NCBI GenBank assembly: GCA_963826505.1
Contig: CAWGXG010000006.1
Location: 496,001 to 560,000 of the forward strand
Direction: 5' to 3'
Length of the DNA stretch: 64,000 nucleotides
Origin: CAWGXG01 sp963826505
GTDB taxonomy: Bacteria; Chloroflexota; Anaerolineae; Aggregatilineales; Aggregatilineaceae
Part shown: positions 1-7,683 of the stretch, piece by piece
How positions within the stretch are numbered: the first letter of the stretch is position 1
How the letters are laid out: the number at the start of each line of letters is the position of its first letter
The notes under the pieces: model-generated
Told to the model about the DNA's origin: nothing
The model's database searches: none
What the model saw: the letters and a program-made list of their open reading frames with translations, nothing else
Program-made: the position numbers and the translations under genes

Positions 1-336
1 ACATATACCTGCAAGCGAGTTCCAGAAGACAACTTGATCGCCTGATCGGCTTCCGCCGCAGATATCTACAATTTGATCCGCACGACAACCGTGCCCTATT
101 CGGGCGCCTTCACCACATTCTTGGGTCGGAAACTGATTATATGGAGCGCTCAACGCACGTTTGAGGATCATCCGTTTGTCGGGCGTGTGATCGAAGCCAA
201 ACTCGATGTGGGCGCGGTCGCATTGACAGGCGATGGCGCATTATTCCTGACCGAGTTACAACTGGTGGGCGAAGACCGCAAGTGCGCGGCAGATGTTCTG
301 ACCAATTATCACGCACACCCTTGGACATTAGGCAAC
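1..336 (+). pseudogene. formyltransferase C-terminal remnant with in-frame TGA
   Basis: Frame 1 reads KRVPEDNLIA, then a TGA stop at 43-45, then SASAADIYNLIR and PYSGAFTTFLGRKLIIW, followed by GDGALFLTELQL and AADVL. This is the C-terminal domain of the methionyl-tRNA/sugar-nucleotide N-formyltransferase family, which usually reads RxPEDxxIDW at the stop position. The sequence has GCC TGA where GAC TGG is expected, so a Trp codon appears to have become a stop. The catalytic N-terminal domain lies left of the window. There is no stop before the next gene, so the frame runs directly into the aminotransferase at 337. With a sugar aminotransferase next door, a sugar N-formyltransferase for surface glycans is more likely than Fmt, but that is inference. 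A translational restart at TTG 73 would give only a catalytically inert tail. Confidence 0.6.
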
Positions 337-1491
337 ATGACCACTACAGCACAGCATAATATACCCTTCAACCGCCCCTGTCTTGAGGGCAACGAGCAAG
401 ACTATATCCTACAGGCGATCGCTAAGGGACACATCTCTGGCGACGGTACCTTCACCCGACAATGCCACACCTATCTTGAGCAAGCGCTCGGTGTGCCCAA
501 GGTGTTGCTCACTACGTCCTGTACCCATGCGCTGGAGATGGCAGCCCTGATTCTGGCTATTCAGCCGGGCGATGAAGTGATCGTCCCCGATTTTACATTT
601 GTCTCGACAATCAACGCGTTCGTGTTGCGGGGTGCGCGCCCGGTGTTCATCGACATCCGCCCCGACACACTCAATATGGACGAGACCCAGCTCGAGGCGT
701 TGATCACGCCGCGCACCAGGGCAATACTGCCTGTTCATTATGCAGGCGTTGGCTGCGAAATGGACGCGATACAGGCGGTCGCTGACCAGCATGGCATCGC
801 TATCGTCGAAGACAATGCCCACGGGCTGTTTGGAAAATATAAGGGCAAATTCCTGGGAACCTTTGGGTGCATGGCGACTCAAAGTTTCCATGAAACCAAG
901 AACTTTCAGTGCGGGGAAGGGGGCGCTCTGCTGATCAACGATATGAGTTATGCAGAACGCGCCGAAATCATTCGCGAAAAGGGGACCAATCGCAGCCGGT
1001 TCTTCCGCGGGCAGGTGGACAAATACACCTGGGTGGATATCGGCTCAAGTTATCTGCCGTCGGACCTGTTAGCTGCGTTTTTGTACGCTCAGTTCGAAGC
1101 GCGCGAGGCGATCCAGGCCAAACGGCAGATGATCTGGAAGCGGTATTGGGAAACCTTGCAGGACTGGGCGACGCGGCAGGACGTTCGCCTCCCGATCATT
1201 CCAGATCACTGCGACCAGTCGTATCACATGTTCTACCTCTTGATGCCCTCCTTGGAAGCGCGTCAGGCGCTCATCTCACACTTGAAGCAGCACGACATAC
1301 TGGCTGTATTTCACTATTTGCCGCTGCATCTTTCTGATATGGGGCAACGGTTCGGCGGCAAACCCGGACAATGTCCGGTGACTGAAGATGTCAGCGACCG
1401 GTTGTTACGATTGCCGTTTTACAACTGCCTGACGGAATCCGATCAGCGCCGGGTGATTGATGCTGTTTGTGAGTTTGACTTCGCGCCGTGA
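337..1491 (+). CDS. wecE: dTDP-4-amino-4,6-dideoxygalactose transaminase (WecE/RffA-like)
   Basis: A 384-residue PLP-dependent sugar aminotransferase of the DegT/DnrJ/EryC1/StrS family, fold type I. WecE converts dTDP-4-keto-6-deoxyglucose to dTDP-4-amino-4,6-dideoxygalactose (dTDP-Fuc4N) using glutamate, in the cytoplasm. The N-terminus IPFNRP followed by GHISGDGTFT matches WecE closely. The PLP lysine is K188 in SFHETKNF, followed by the GEGGAL loop; EDNAHG is the cofactor-binding Asp region. Length is close to E. coli WecE (376). ATG 337 is chosen because homology begins there, although the reading frame is open back to 46 and carries a formyltransferase tail. A Fuc4N aminotransferase next to an N-formyltransferase suggests a 4-formamido sugar for polysaccharide or glycoprotein. 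The exact sugar product cannot be read from sequence. Confidence 0.85.
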   Translation: MTTTAQHNIPFNRPCLEGNEQDYILQAIAKGHISGDGTFTRQCHTYLEQALGVPKVLLTTSCTHALEMAALILAIQPGDEVIVPDFTFVSTINAFVLRGARPVFIDIRPDTLNMDETQLEALITPRTRAILPVHYAGVGCEMDAIQAVADQHGIAIVEDNAHGLFGKYKGKFLGTFGCMATQSFHETKNFQCGEGGALLINDMSYAERAEIIREKGTNRSRFFRGQVDKYTWVDIGSSYLPSDLLAAFLYAQFEAREAIQAKRQMIWKRYWETLQDWATRQDVRLPIIPDHCDQSYHMFYLLMPSLEARQALISHLKQHDILAVFHYLPLHLSDMGQRFGGKPGQCPVTEDVSDRLLRLPFYNCLTESDQRRVIDAVCEFDFAP

Positions 1492-1651
1492 TCGAAGCCA
1501 GAGGTTAGCCTTCTGTGCGATGTGATCTCGCCGATGTTCCATAGTTGCAGCATTCGTCATTCAGCCCTTTGACTCCGCTTGCCCGATCCAAACTACCCGT
1601 AACCTGGCTCCCCGGTCCTCCCGTGAGTGCGAGCCACACCGCCCCGAATCA

Positions 1652-1682
1652 TTGTTCAATGCACTCCAAGCATATATATAAT
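1652..1682 (+). promoter_or_regulatory. candidate sigma70 promoter for the cNMP/halogenase pair
   Basis: TTGTTC at 1652-1657 and an AT-rich -10 region with TATATA at 1675-1680 (17-bp spacer) or TATAAT at 1677-1682 (19-bp spacer). It lies about 35 bp before the ATG at 1718. The rest of the 1492-1717 gap shows no gene. Confidence 0.45.
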
Positions 1683-1717
1683 CTATTATCAATCCATTAC
1701 ACGACTGAGAGATTGTC

Positions 1718-2236
1718 ATGATTAACCTGACCCTGCGCGAATTCAAAAAACGCTTTCCACAGATTGGCTCGGCACTGGAACCCGATGAGCTTAAGGCGTT
1801 AATTGATCTGCTCAAAATCCAGTACGTAGAGGCCTCTGAGTTGCTCATTATTGAGGGCACAATCACAGACTCATTGTATTTTGTGTGGGAAGGTGAATTG
1901 GATGTAATCATGCAGTCTCCGGCTGGCGAATACAAAGTCGCCACCATTGAGCAGGGCACTCTGCTGGGTGAAATCTCCTTGCTCAGCCCTGGCAAGACAA
2001 CGGCAACCGTTCGCAGCGAGTTGGGCTGCATTGCGCTGCATCTGGATGTGGAGAGCCTGAAACAATTCTGGGCGGCGCATCCCCACGCGGCCAGCGTTTT
2101 TTTGCGCGAACTGAGTCGGCTGGTTGCCCAGCGAATTCATGCCGCCGACGAAACCTTGAAGGAACTGAAACAGTCGCGTTCACAGGATACCCAAGCCTTG
2201 ATGAATGCCCAATCGACCTTGATAACTGGAAGCTGA
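1718..2236 (+). CDS. cyclic nucleotide-binding domain protein
   Basis: A 172-residue protein whose residues about 20-140 form a cNMP-binding (CRP/CAP effector) fold: LIIEGTITDSLYFVWEGELDV, then GTLLGEISLLSPGKTTATVR, the phosphate-binding-cassette region with GE(I)SLL and a basic residue after the TA(T)V strand. There is no helix-turn-helix after the domain; a helical, polar C-terminus (about 140-172) ends the protein. It is therefore a stand-alone sensor or adaptor rather than a transcription factor. GAGAG precedes the ATG by about 6 nt. The next gene starts 6 bp after the stop and begins with another cNMP domain, so the two are very likely one operon and may act together. Ligand and partner are unknown. 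Confidence 0.75.
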   Translation: MINLTLREFKKRFPQIGSALEPDELKALIDLLKIQYVEASELLIIEGTITDSLYFVWEGELDVIMQSPAGEYKVATIEQGTLLGEISLLSPGKTTATVRSELGCIALHLDVESLKQFWAAHPHAASVFLRELSRLVAQRIHAADETLKELKQSRSQDTQALMNAQSTLITGS

Positions 2237-2242
2237 ACAAAG

Positions 2243-4432
2243 ATGAGCCTCTTCGACGTCCTCCAGCAAAATCCGCATTTTGAGAATCTCTCCAACGACG
2301 AGCTGAATGAGCTCGCCTCCGTGATGTCACTGTCAAAACACAGTGACGGCCATGTGTTTATTCGGGAAGGCGAAGTAGGTGATACCGTTTTCCTGGTGAT
2401 TGAAGGTACGGTCGCCGTCACATTGTTTGTCGCAGGTCAGGAACAAATCGTTGAAACACTGACGGCAGGCGACTTTTTCGGTTTGCTGGCGCTGATTGAT
2501 GACGAACCGCGCACGGCTACCTGCCGCGCGCAGGGCGAGGTGGTCGTCGCGTCCCTCAATCGAGACAGCTATCAAGACTTAGTTGGCGATAGCGCACACA
2601 CGGCCCTGGCGTTCCAACGGGCATTGGGCCAACAAGTCGCGTCCGATTTCCGGAACGTCACGCAGCAAATTCACGACCTGTTGTATGCGGCCTTTGAGAC
2701 ACGGCCCAATGATCTGGATGTGGACGTGGCCGTCATCGGCAGCGGACCGTTGGGTATGTTCTATGGCATGTGGGTCAAGCGTTTCCGCCCGGAAACCAAT
2801 GTGGTGCTTATCGATCGTCGCGATCATCCTGTACACAAAATCGGTGAAAGCACGCTCTCGACTACCGTGCGTGCGTTTACCGCTATGGGTCTGACGCTCC
2901 CCGTGATGCGCCGGTTGTTTGGTAACAAAGCGGGGCTGCGTTGGTTCTATACCCAGGCGGACACGGATACGCTGGATGGACATTTCGACATTGTTGATAT
3001 CGAAGAAACCTACCAGGTTGAACGACGTGTATTGGAAACCGCGTTACAGTATTTGATGCGAAAGAATGAAGGTCTTCGCATCCTCAATGGCGTACAGGTC
3101 CGCGTGCGCAACAGCCAACTGAACGACGAGGTCAAGCAACTCCTGTGTGTAGACGCAGACGGCAACGAGTTCACCGTGCGTGCGAAGGTGGTCTGTGATG
3201 CGTCGGGGGCCGCCAGTGTCTTGCCGCGACATTTTAACGTGTATCGCAAAGCGCCCGAAAACCTCCAGACGTTCAGCTACAATTCCTATTTCGCCTATTT
3301 TCGCCCGAAGAAGAAAGTCCCCATCGATTTTTGGGAATATCCAGCGACACGTCATATCTGCTTCCGGGAAGGTTGGTTGTGGTTCATCAGCCTAATCTCT
3401 TGGGAAAACACGCCTCAAGATAAACTGGAAGCGATGATCCAATATCTGCTGGATCAACCCAATGAGAACGATGCCGACTTGCTTCCCCGTGAAGCACTGG
3501 CCGAGCAGTTCGATGCGAGGTATGAAAGCATCTTCAGCATCGGCTTCACGATTCGCACCGATCGTGATGTCGATGGAATGAGCATCGAAGAGCGCTTCAA
3601 CCATTGGGTAAACCAGTATCCGGCCATCCGGTGGGTTCTGGATCATTTCGAAATCATTGAAGCGCCCTACGAAGGGAAGAATCGCGCTCATTTCGCATTC
3701 ATGGATATGCTGCATGATACCGATCGTGTGGCAGGCGATGGCTGGTGTGCGGTTGGGGATGCCGCGATATTTATCAACCCGTTTTTCTCTCTTGGACTCA
3801 ATTACGGCACCGGTACAGCTTATATGGCGGCCAACGATACGGCTGATGCCTTGGCCAACGGGGATGTGTCGAAATCGGCGTTCCGGAATTATCAGGAATA
3901 TGTGACCGCCATCTTTGAGCAAAAGGTCCGCGAAACAGACATGTACTATCGCGCGTTTAATGATCCGGTGTCCTACGAGCGCACGCTCGCGCTCACGATT
4001 GCGAATGGCATCCTGGACGTGCTGCCCCGCGATGGCTACAGCGCGAGCGACCCGTACGTGTTTGATCCGCTCAATCCGAAATGGGTGGCTGTCACCGAGC
4101 ACATTGTGCAAGTCCAGCGAGACGGTGAAAAACGTGGGGATGACCCGGCAGAGACCGCGCGGGTCGTGAAGCAGATCGTGGACGACTACATTACCATGTT
4201 ACGGGCGACGACTGATCTCAACGATGTGCCTTTGAGCCACTATACGCGCTTCTATGATGACATGGGCAACCGCCTGGACAGCCCAAACTACGATAAAGGG
4301 CGGGGCGACTACGAAGCCATCCTTTGCGTCAATTGCTCGCTCTATTTCGATGACTCCTTGGACGCTTGCCCGTATTGTGGGGAGCCAAAGCCCCAACCTG
4401 AATCGCAGATGAAATCAGCCAGCGACATGTGA
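2243..4432 (+). CDS. cNMP-binding domain fused to FAD-dependent halogenase-like monooxygenase with zinc ribbon
   Basis: A 729-residue, three-part protein. Residues 1-130 are a cNMP-binding domain (VIEGTVAVTLF, GDFFGLLALIDDEPRTATC). Residues about 159-650 are a flavoprotein of the tryptophan halogenase/p-hydroxybenzoate-hydroxylase group: Rossmann GSGPLG at 166-171, GEST at 201-204 as in flavin halogenases, and GDAAIFINPFFS from 505 as the second FAD motif. GWLWFIS (377-383) stands where halogenases carry WxWxIP, but the Pro is missing, so hydroxylation or another oxidation is as likely as halogenation. Residues 695-712 form a CxxC...CxxC zinc ribbon (C695, C698, C709, C712). The substrate is unknown. 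The cNMP module suggests allosteric control by cAMP/cGMP. It sits 6 bp behind a second cNMP protein. Confidence 0.72.
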   Translation: MSLFDVLQQNPHFENLSNDELNELASVMSLSKHSDGHVFIREGEVGDTVFLVIEGTVAVTLFVAGQEQIVETLTAGDFFGLLALIDDEPRTATCRAQGEVVVASLNRDSYQDLVGDSAHTALAFQRALGQQVASDFRNVTQQIHDLLYAAFETRPNDLDVDVAVIGSGPLGMFYGMWVKRFRPETNVVLIDRRDHPVHKIGESTLSTTVRAFTAMGLTLPVMRRLFGNKAGLRWFYTQADTDTLDGHFDIVDIEETYQVERRVLETALQYLMRKNEGLRILNGVQVRVRNSQLNDEVKQLLCVDADGNEFTVRAKVVCDASGAASVLPRHFNVYRKAPENLQTFSYNSYFAYFRPKKKVPIDFWEYPATRHICFREGWLWFISLISWENTPQDKLEAMIQYLLDQPNENDADLLPREALAEQFDARYESIFSIGFTIRTDRDVDGMSIEERFNHWVNQYPAIRWVLDHFEIIEAPYEGKNRAHFAFMDMLHDTDRVAGDGWCAVGDAAIFINPFFSLGLNYGTGTAYMAANDTADALANGDVSKSAFRNYQEYVTAIFEQKVRETDMYYRAFNDPVSYERTLALTIANGILDVLPRDGYSASDPYVFDPLNPKWVAVTEHIVQVQRDGEKRGDDPAETARVVKQIVDDYITMLRATTDLNDVPLSHYTRFYDDMGNRLDSPNYDKGRGDYEAILCVNCSLYFDDSLDACPYCGEPKPQPESQMKSASDM

Positions 4433-4456
4433 GGGGATGTGCTGGCGGCCCATAAG

Positions 4457-4486
4457 CCGATTCCCTCGAAAAGGTGGGGGAATCGG
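4457..4486 (+). terminator. hairpin downstream of the halogenase-like gene
   Basis: CCGATTCCC at 4457-4465 pairs with GGGAATCGG at 4478-4486, a 9-bp stem with a 12-nt loop, 25 bp after the stop codon. There is no clear U-run, so termination strength is uncertain. Confidence 0.45.
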
Positions 4487-4517
4487 GCAGACGGGGGTAT
4501 GAAACTCGCTGTGAATG

Positions 4518-5060
4518 TCAGACAGACGCGTAAAGACGGCGTTGAATTACATGCGCCTGGTATTCCGGCGACAGCTTGCAGAAATAGCCGCTCCAGCCCC
4601 AGAGGCGTACGATCAGATCCTGGTGTAGTTCTGGTTGAAGCTGTGCTTCACGCAGAGTTTCAGCGCTCAGGCTGTTGACCTGAAGTTGCTGGCATCCCAA
4701 CTGGGCAAAAGTGCGCACCCGCATCGCCACTTTGTGGATCGCGCCCGGATCACCGAAAACGCTGGATGACAATTCAATGGTGATCGGCCCGCCATTGACG
4801 ATGCGCTGGTAGTCGCGCTTGCTGAAGGTCCGGACGACGCTGATCGGCCCAGGCACGCGCAGACCGGGTGAAGGGGCAAGATTGGCGCTGAAGGGAGTGC
4901 CCACTTTGCGTCCATCGGCGGTCGCGCCGACGGCGGGTTCGCGCCTGTTCTCGTGCCCTCGCGCCAGCCAGATGCAATACATGGCCGCACCCGTGCCCGG
5001 ACGGACAATCCCACCGCGCCTGGTCGGCCAATCCGGCCTGCTGATGCGCGCGGGTACTTT
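4518..5060 (-). pseudogene. C-terminal fragment of a glycyl radical enzyme (PFL/dehydratase family)
   Basis: Reading leftward, the frame carries GGIVRPGTGAAMYCIW, ATADGRKVGTPFSANLAPSP, NGGPITIEL and FAQLGCQQLQVN, then RLWGWSGYFCKL near the end. This is the C-terminal glycyl radical domain of pyruvate formate-lyase/glycerol dehydratase-type enzymes; the Gly of SGY is the radical site. Only about the last 175 residues are present; the barrel with the catalytic Cys is missing. Homology stops at about 5022-5060, exactly where a plus-strand histidine kinase tail begins, and the frame ends at a stop at 5061-5063. No activase gene is nearby. It is a truncated remnant, not a working enzyme. Confidence 0.7.
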
Positions 5061-5189
5061 TCAAGTGGTACCGGGCTGGGACTGGCAACCACCAAGGAAA
5101 TCGTCGAGATGCACGGCGGTTCCATCGCGGTGACCAGCACGTACGGAGCAGGAAGTAACATCACGGTTCGGTTTCCCCCGCAAGTCTGA
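5058..5189 (+). pseudogene. C-terminal fragment of a sensor histidine kinase
   Basis: The frame reads FSSGTGLGLATTKEIVEMHGG followed by a Gly/Ser strand and TVRFPP before TGA at 5187-5189. This is the G2 box and end of a HATPase_c domain (usual form GTGLGLAI.KEIVE.HGG). The H-box, N box and G1 box are absent. The frame upstream (from 4953) has no kinase similarity and overlaps the oppositely oriented glycyl radical fragment. A deletion or rearrangement joining two gene 3' ends explains the arrangement. An ATG overlaps the stop (5189-5191), but that frame closes after about 25 codons and I do not recognise it. Confidence 0.65.
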
Positions 5190-5268
5190 TGGCTAAGGTA
5201 AAGGTGCAGGTGTTTTTGAAACGGGGTATGCGGGCCTCCCGTCAGAGCTTAGCGTCAATGGGCGTGAC

Positions 5269-5907
5269 TTAACCCTTCACCAGCAAGGCGATCCCAATGA
5301 ACAGCGGGGCGACATGGTGTAGCACAGGGTAGTAGAGGTCGCGCGGGCTGACGATGGGCAGCGCGATGAGCCATCCCAGGTTCCACACGATGGCGGCCCA
5401 GCCCACCCAACCCGCTACGAGATCGGTCCGGATCAGGGCCACTCCGAACCCGGCCTGAGCCAGGAACGCCACGACAACATAAAATATCACCTGCGGATAA
5501 TTCCAATCGCGCGTCCCAAGAAACGCCGTTTCGGCACTCACGATAATTACCGCACCAAACAAGAAGGCGATCATGCTGACGTGCGCGATGCCAGAGTCTC
5601 CGGCACTACGCAGCAGATCTTCCAGCAGCACCAGTCCGAGAACGTTAGTCATGAGAGCCACTATGACGACGCCGCGTTCCCAGACCAGATAGCGCGCGGT
5701 TTGCCCGACGGGCCACTGCCAGATGGCCCGGCCCGTGTACAGCATGCCGCCCACACCGAATACCGCTGAGCCTTCGATTAACAGGCTGGCAGCTATCGAA
5801 GGACTGGAAAAGTCCTGGCCGTAGCACACGGCCAGGAGTACTAGTCCGACGACCACAGCCACAGCGATGAAGAGCATCAATGCACTCCGCTGCGATTTAG
5901 TCCCCAT
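5269..5907 (-). CDS. multi-pass membrane protein of unknown function
   Basis: A 212-residue, very hydrophobic protein with about seven predicted membrane segments: LMLFIAVAVVVGLVLLAV near the N-terminus, then segments around LIEGSAVFGVGGMLY, GVVIVALMTNVLGLVLL, MIAFLFGAVIIVSAETAFL, VIFYVVVAFLAQAGFGVAL, WVGWAAIVWNLGWLIAL and VAPLFIGIALL. ATG at 5907 is preferred over the upstream alternative at 5961 because AGGA stands a few bases before it and the extra 18 residues are polar and would overlap the upstream gene. I do not recognise the family. It follows the SnoaL-like gene in the same direction and may be cotranscribed. Confidence 0.6.
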   Translation of the reverse strand: MGTKSQRSALMLFIAVAVVVGLVLLAVCYGQDFSSPSIAASLLIEGSAVFGVGGMLYTGRAIWQWPVGQTARYLVWERGVVIVALMTNVLGLVLLEDLLRSAGDSGIAHVSMIAFLFGAVIIVSAETAFLGTRDWNYPQVIFYVVVAFLAQAGFGVALIRTDLVAGWVGWAAIVWNLGWLIALPIVSPRDLYYPVLHHVAPLFIGIALLVKG

Positions 5908-5957
5908 ATTCCTGTTCCAGTCTCCCTGGTTATCTGACAGGCAATGAGAACGCCGGT

Positions 5958-6386
5958 TCAACGTACCGGCGGTGGCGGTAACACGCCAAGCTGCTGCATC
6001 ACCCCCATAATATCGGCCTCAACCCAATGTTCGGCCAATTGACCGTCGGCAATACGCCAGATGTCAATGAACGACCAGGTAATACGTCGGCCGGTAGGCG
6101 GAACGCCCATAAACTCGCCCTGGTGCGTGCCCTCTCCGCTCATCCGATGAACCACTTTGTCGCCTTCGGCAATCATATCCTGCGAAGTTATGCGCGCATC
6201 GGGGAAGGCGGCGAACTGCATGGTGAAAAATGCGTAGACGCCTTCAAGGCCGGGTGGGAATCCCCCCGCCGGGGGAGTGTGGTCGACAAAATTGGGGCTG
6301 AACAGGGTTAAGGCTGTGTTCAAATCTTGGGCATTGATCAGGTCGACAAATTCCCGAACCAATGCTTTGTTTTGTGCGGTTGTCAT
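5958..6386 (-). CDS. SnoaL-like (ester cyclase/NTF2-fold) protein
   Basis: A 142-residue NTF2-like protein of the SnoaL-like polyketide cyclase/ester cyclase group. Typical features are REFVDLINAQDL, FVDHTPPAG, the FxTMQFAAFPDA segment, MSGEGTHQGEFMGVPPTGR and a final strand pair with DIWRIADGQLAEHWVEAD. A perfect AGGAGG stands 8 nt before the ATG at 6386. In this fold a conserved His/Asp pair often acts in the pocket, and DH of VDH and the HWxEAD motif are present. Such proteins are very diverse and the substrate cannot be deduced. An SRPBCC pseudogene lies immediately upstream and a small membrane protein downstream. Confidence 0.75.
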   Translation of the reverse strand: MTTAQNKALVREFVDLINAQDLNTALTLFSPNFVDHTPPAGGFPPGLEGVYAFFTMQFAAFPDARITSQDMIAEGDKVVHRMSGEGTHQGEFMGVPPTGRRITWSFIDIWRIADGQLAEHWVEADIMGVMQQLGVLPPPPVR

Positions 6387-6445
6387 GATGAAATCCTCCT
6401 TGTGTGTTTGTTTGTGCCTAGTGGCACGATTGTTATGATCATTTC

Positions 6446-6902
6446 CTACGACGTAACTCGCTCAGTCTGGCTTTCGAGCAGCGCCTTCACAGTACGAAAG
6501 TTGGCTTTGAACTCCCGCCGGAGACTTCTGGTAACCAGCGGATCGGCCAAACCAAACAGACCGTCCTGCCGCATTTCCATTTGACAGGTGAGTTGGGTGC
6601 CCTTTCCCGCTGACTCGGTTAACGCGATACTTCGAAGTGTGCGGGACCTGAAATCCGCTTTGAAGGTGATTTTCCTGTTGGGCTCATCGCTACGTACTCG
6701 TTGCTCAACTCCATTTTCCTACCCATGAATTTGCGCACAGCCATGTGTCGGGTGCCGATGCCGAGCGGCCTGTCAGTGGTGCGCCGTACTTCCAACAACC
6801 CTTGCTGACACCGGGCGCGTTCCGCTGATCAGCGACGAATGCAAAGACCTCCTCTATCGGACTATTGATGATGCTTTCCTCTACGTTGATCACTGTGTTC
6901 AC
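6446..6902 (-). pseudogene. SRPBCC/polyketide-cyclase family gene broken by two frameshifts
   Basis: Three successive reading frames on the minus strand give one coherent SRPBCC protein. It starts with a GTG (6902 or 6893, AAGGAG nearby) reading VEESIINSPIEEVFAFVADQ. It continues in a second frame as LEVRRTTDRPLGIGTRH and FMGRKMELSNEY, then in a third frame as EPNRKITFKADF, LTESAGKGTQLTCQMEM and FKANFRTVKALLESQTE, ending at TAG (6446-6448). The shifts fall near 6806-6813 and near 6680-6690. Each segment keeps family character, so the loss is recent or is a sequencing artefact. The family binds hydrophobic ligands in a helix-grip fold; the ligand is unknown. Confidence 0.7.
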
Positions 6903-6930
6903 TCCTTATAGCCATTCCGATCGGCCCGTT

Positions 6931-7683
6931 TTACCCGGCAGGCACGCGTCGGGGTAGCCGGGTGCGCCACCACCAGATCGCCAGGGCCAGGGCCGCGAAC
7001 ACTGCTCCCACCAGCAAACTTTGCGCGAGATAGGACCAGGGCCACGGATCAGGCGACAGACGGCCCATCCAGAGTAATTGCATGGCAGGGTATAGAAAGA
7101 AGTATCTGGCAGCGTCTCCTCCCAGCGACATGCCCACGCCTGTTCCCAGGATGACCATCAACAGCCCTTCCATGGGGCGGGGTATGAGGATGCCGACCAG
7201 GAGGCCGAAACCCGCCGCAATCAAAGCGGCCAGAAAACAGGATAGCCACACGATAGCCGGATGCTGGGACGATGAGATCACGGTATAGGGCAGCATTCCG
7301 ATCAGGGCCAGCGGCACGGCTAGCCCCATCAAAAGCCCCAAGCGGGCGAGCAGTATCTGCCAGGCGCGGTAGCCGCACACCAGCAACCGCCGGTCTTTGC
7401 GTAGATTGCCGACGACGCCGAAAAATGCGACGGTCGAGACTCCCCAGGTGACACCCATAATACCGATCGTCATGGGCCATGTTTCCCTGGCGTCGACATA
7501 GATTGTGACCGAACCGCCGTGTGTGGGAACCTCTAAAGGTTCCTGGCTTCCTGCGGGTACGCTGTAATAGTTCGCCATAAACAGAACAGCGGGCATGATC
7601 AGCACGATCAATAGCAGGAGCCAGCGCTGGCGGTATTCCAAGGCTTGCATACGCATAGAGGTCAGGAGTTTAGTGTTACGCAT
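6931..7683 (-). CDS. ABC-type exporter membrane subunit
   Basis: A 250-residue membrane protein with about six hydrophobic segments: LLLLIVLIMPAVLFMA, then after a periplasmic loop GVTWGVSTVAFFGVVGNL, LARLGLLMGLAVPLALIGML, WLSCFLAALIAAGFGLLVGIL, a Gly-rich segment around LLMVILGTGVGM, and SLLVGAVFAALALAIWW. The ATG at 7683 overlaps the end of the ATPase gene by 8 bp (ATGCGTAA), which indicates translational coupling. This start is preferred over the longer frame beginning at 7737, which would lie inside the ATPase gene. It resembles ABC-2-type permeases in size and topology. The exported substrate is unknown. Confidence 0.7.
   Translation of the reverse strand: MRNTKLLTSMRMQALEYRQRWLLLLIVLIMPAVLFMANYYSVPAGSQEPLEVPTHGGSVTIYVDARETWPMTIGIMGVTWGVSTVAFFGVVGNLRKDRRLLVCGYRAWQILLARLGLLMGLAVPLALIGMLPYTVISSSQHPAIVWLSCFLAALIAAGFGLLVGILIPRPMEGLLMVILGTGVGMSLGGDAARYFFLYPAMQLLWMGRLSPDPWPWSYLAQSLLVGAVFAALALAIWWWRTRLPRRVPAG

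Noticed and set aside
1..1491. UGA read as tryptophan to explain the in-frame TGA in the formyltransferase
   Set aside because: Many genes here end in TGA at the expected family C-terminus, so the standard code applies.
4667..5164. Additional minus-strand frame of 165 codons in the remnant region
   Set aside because: Composition is Pro/Arg/Ser-rich with no family similarity; the real signals in this stretch are in two other frames.
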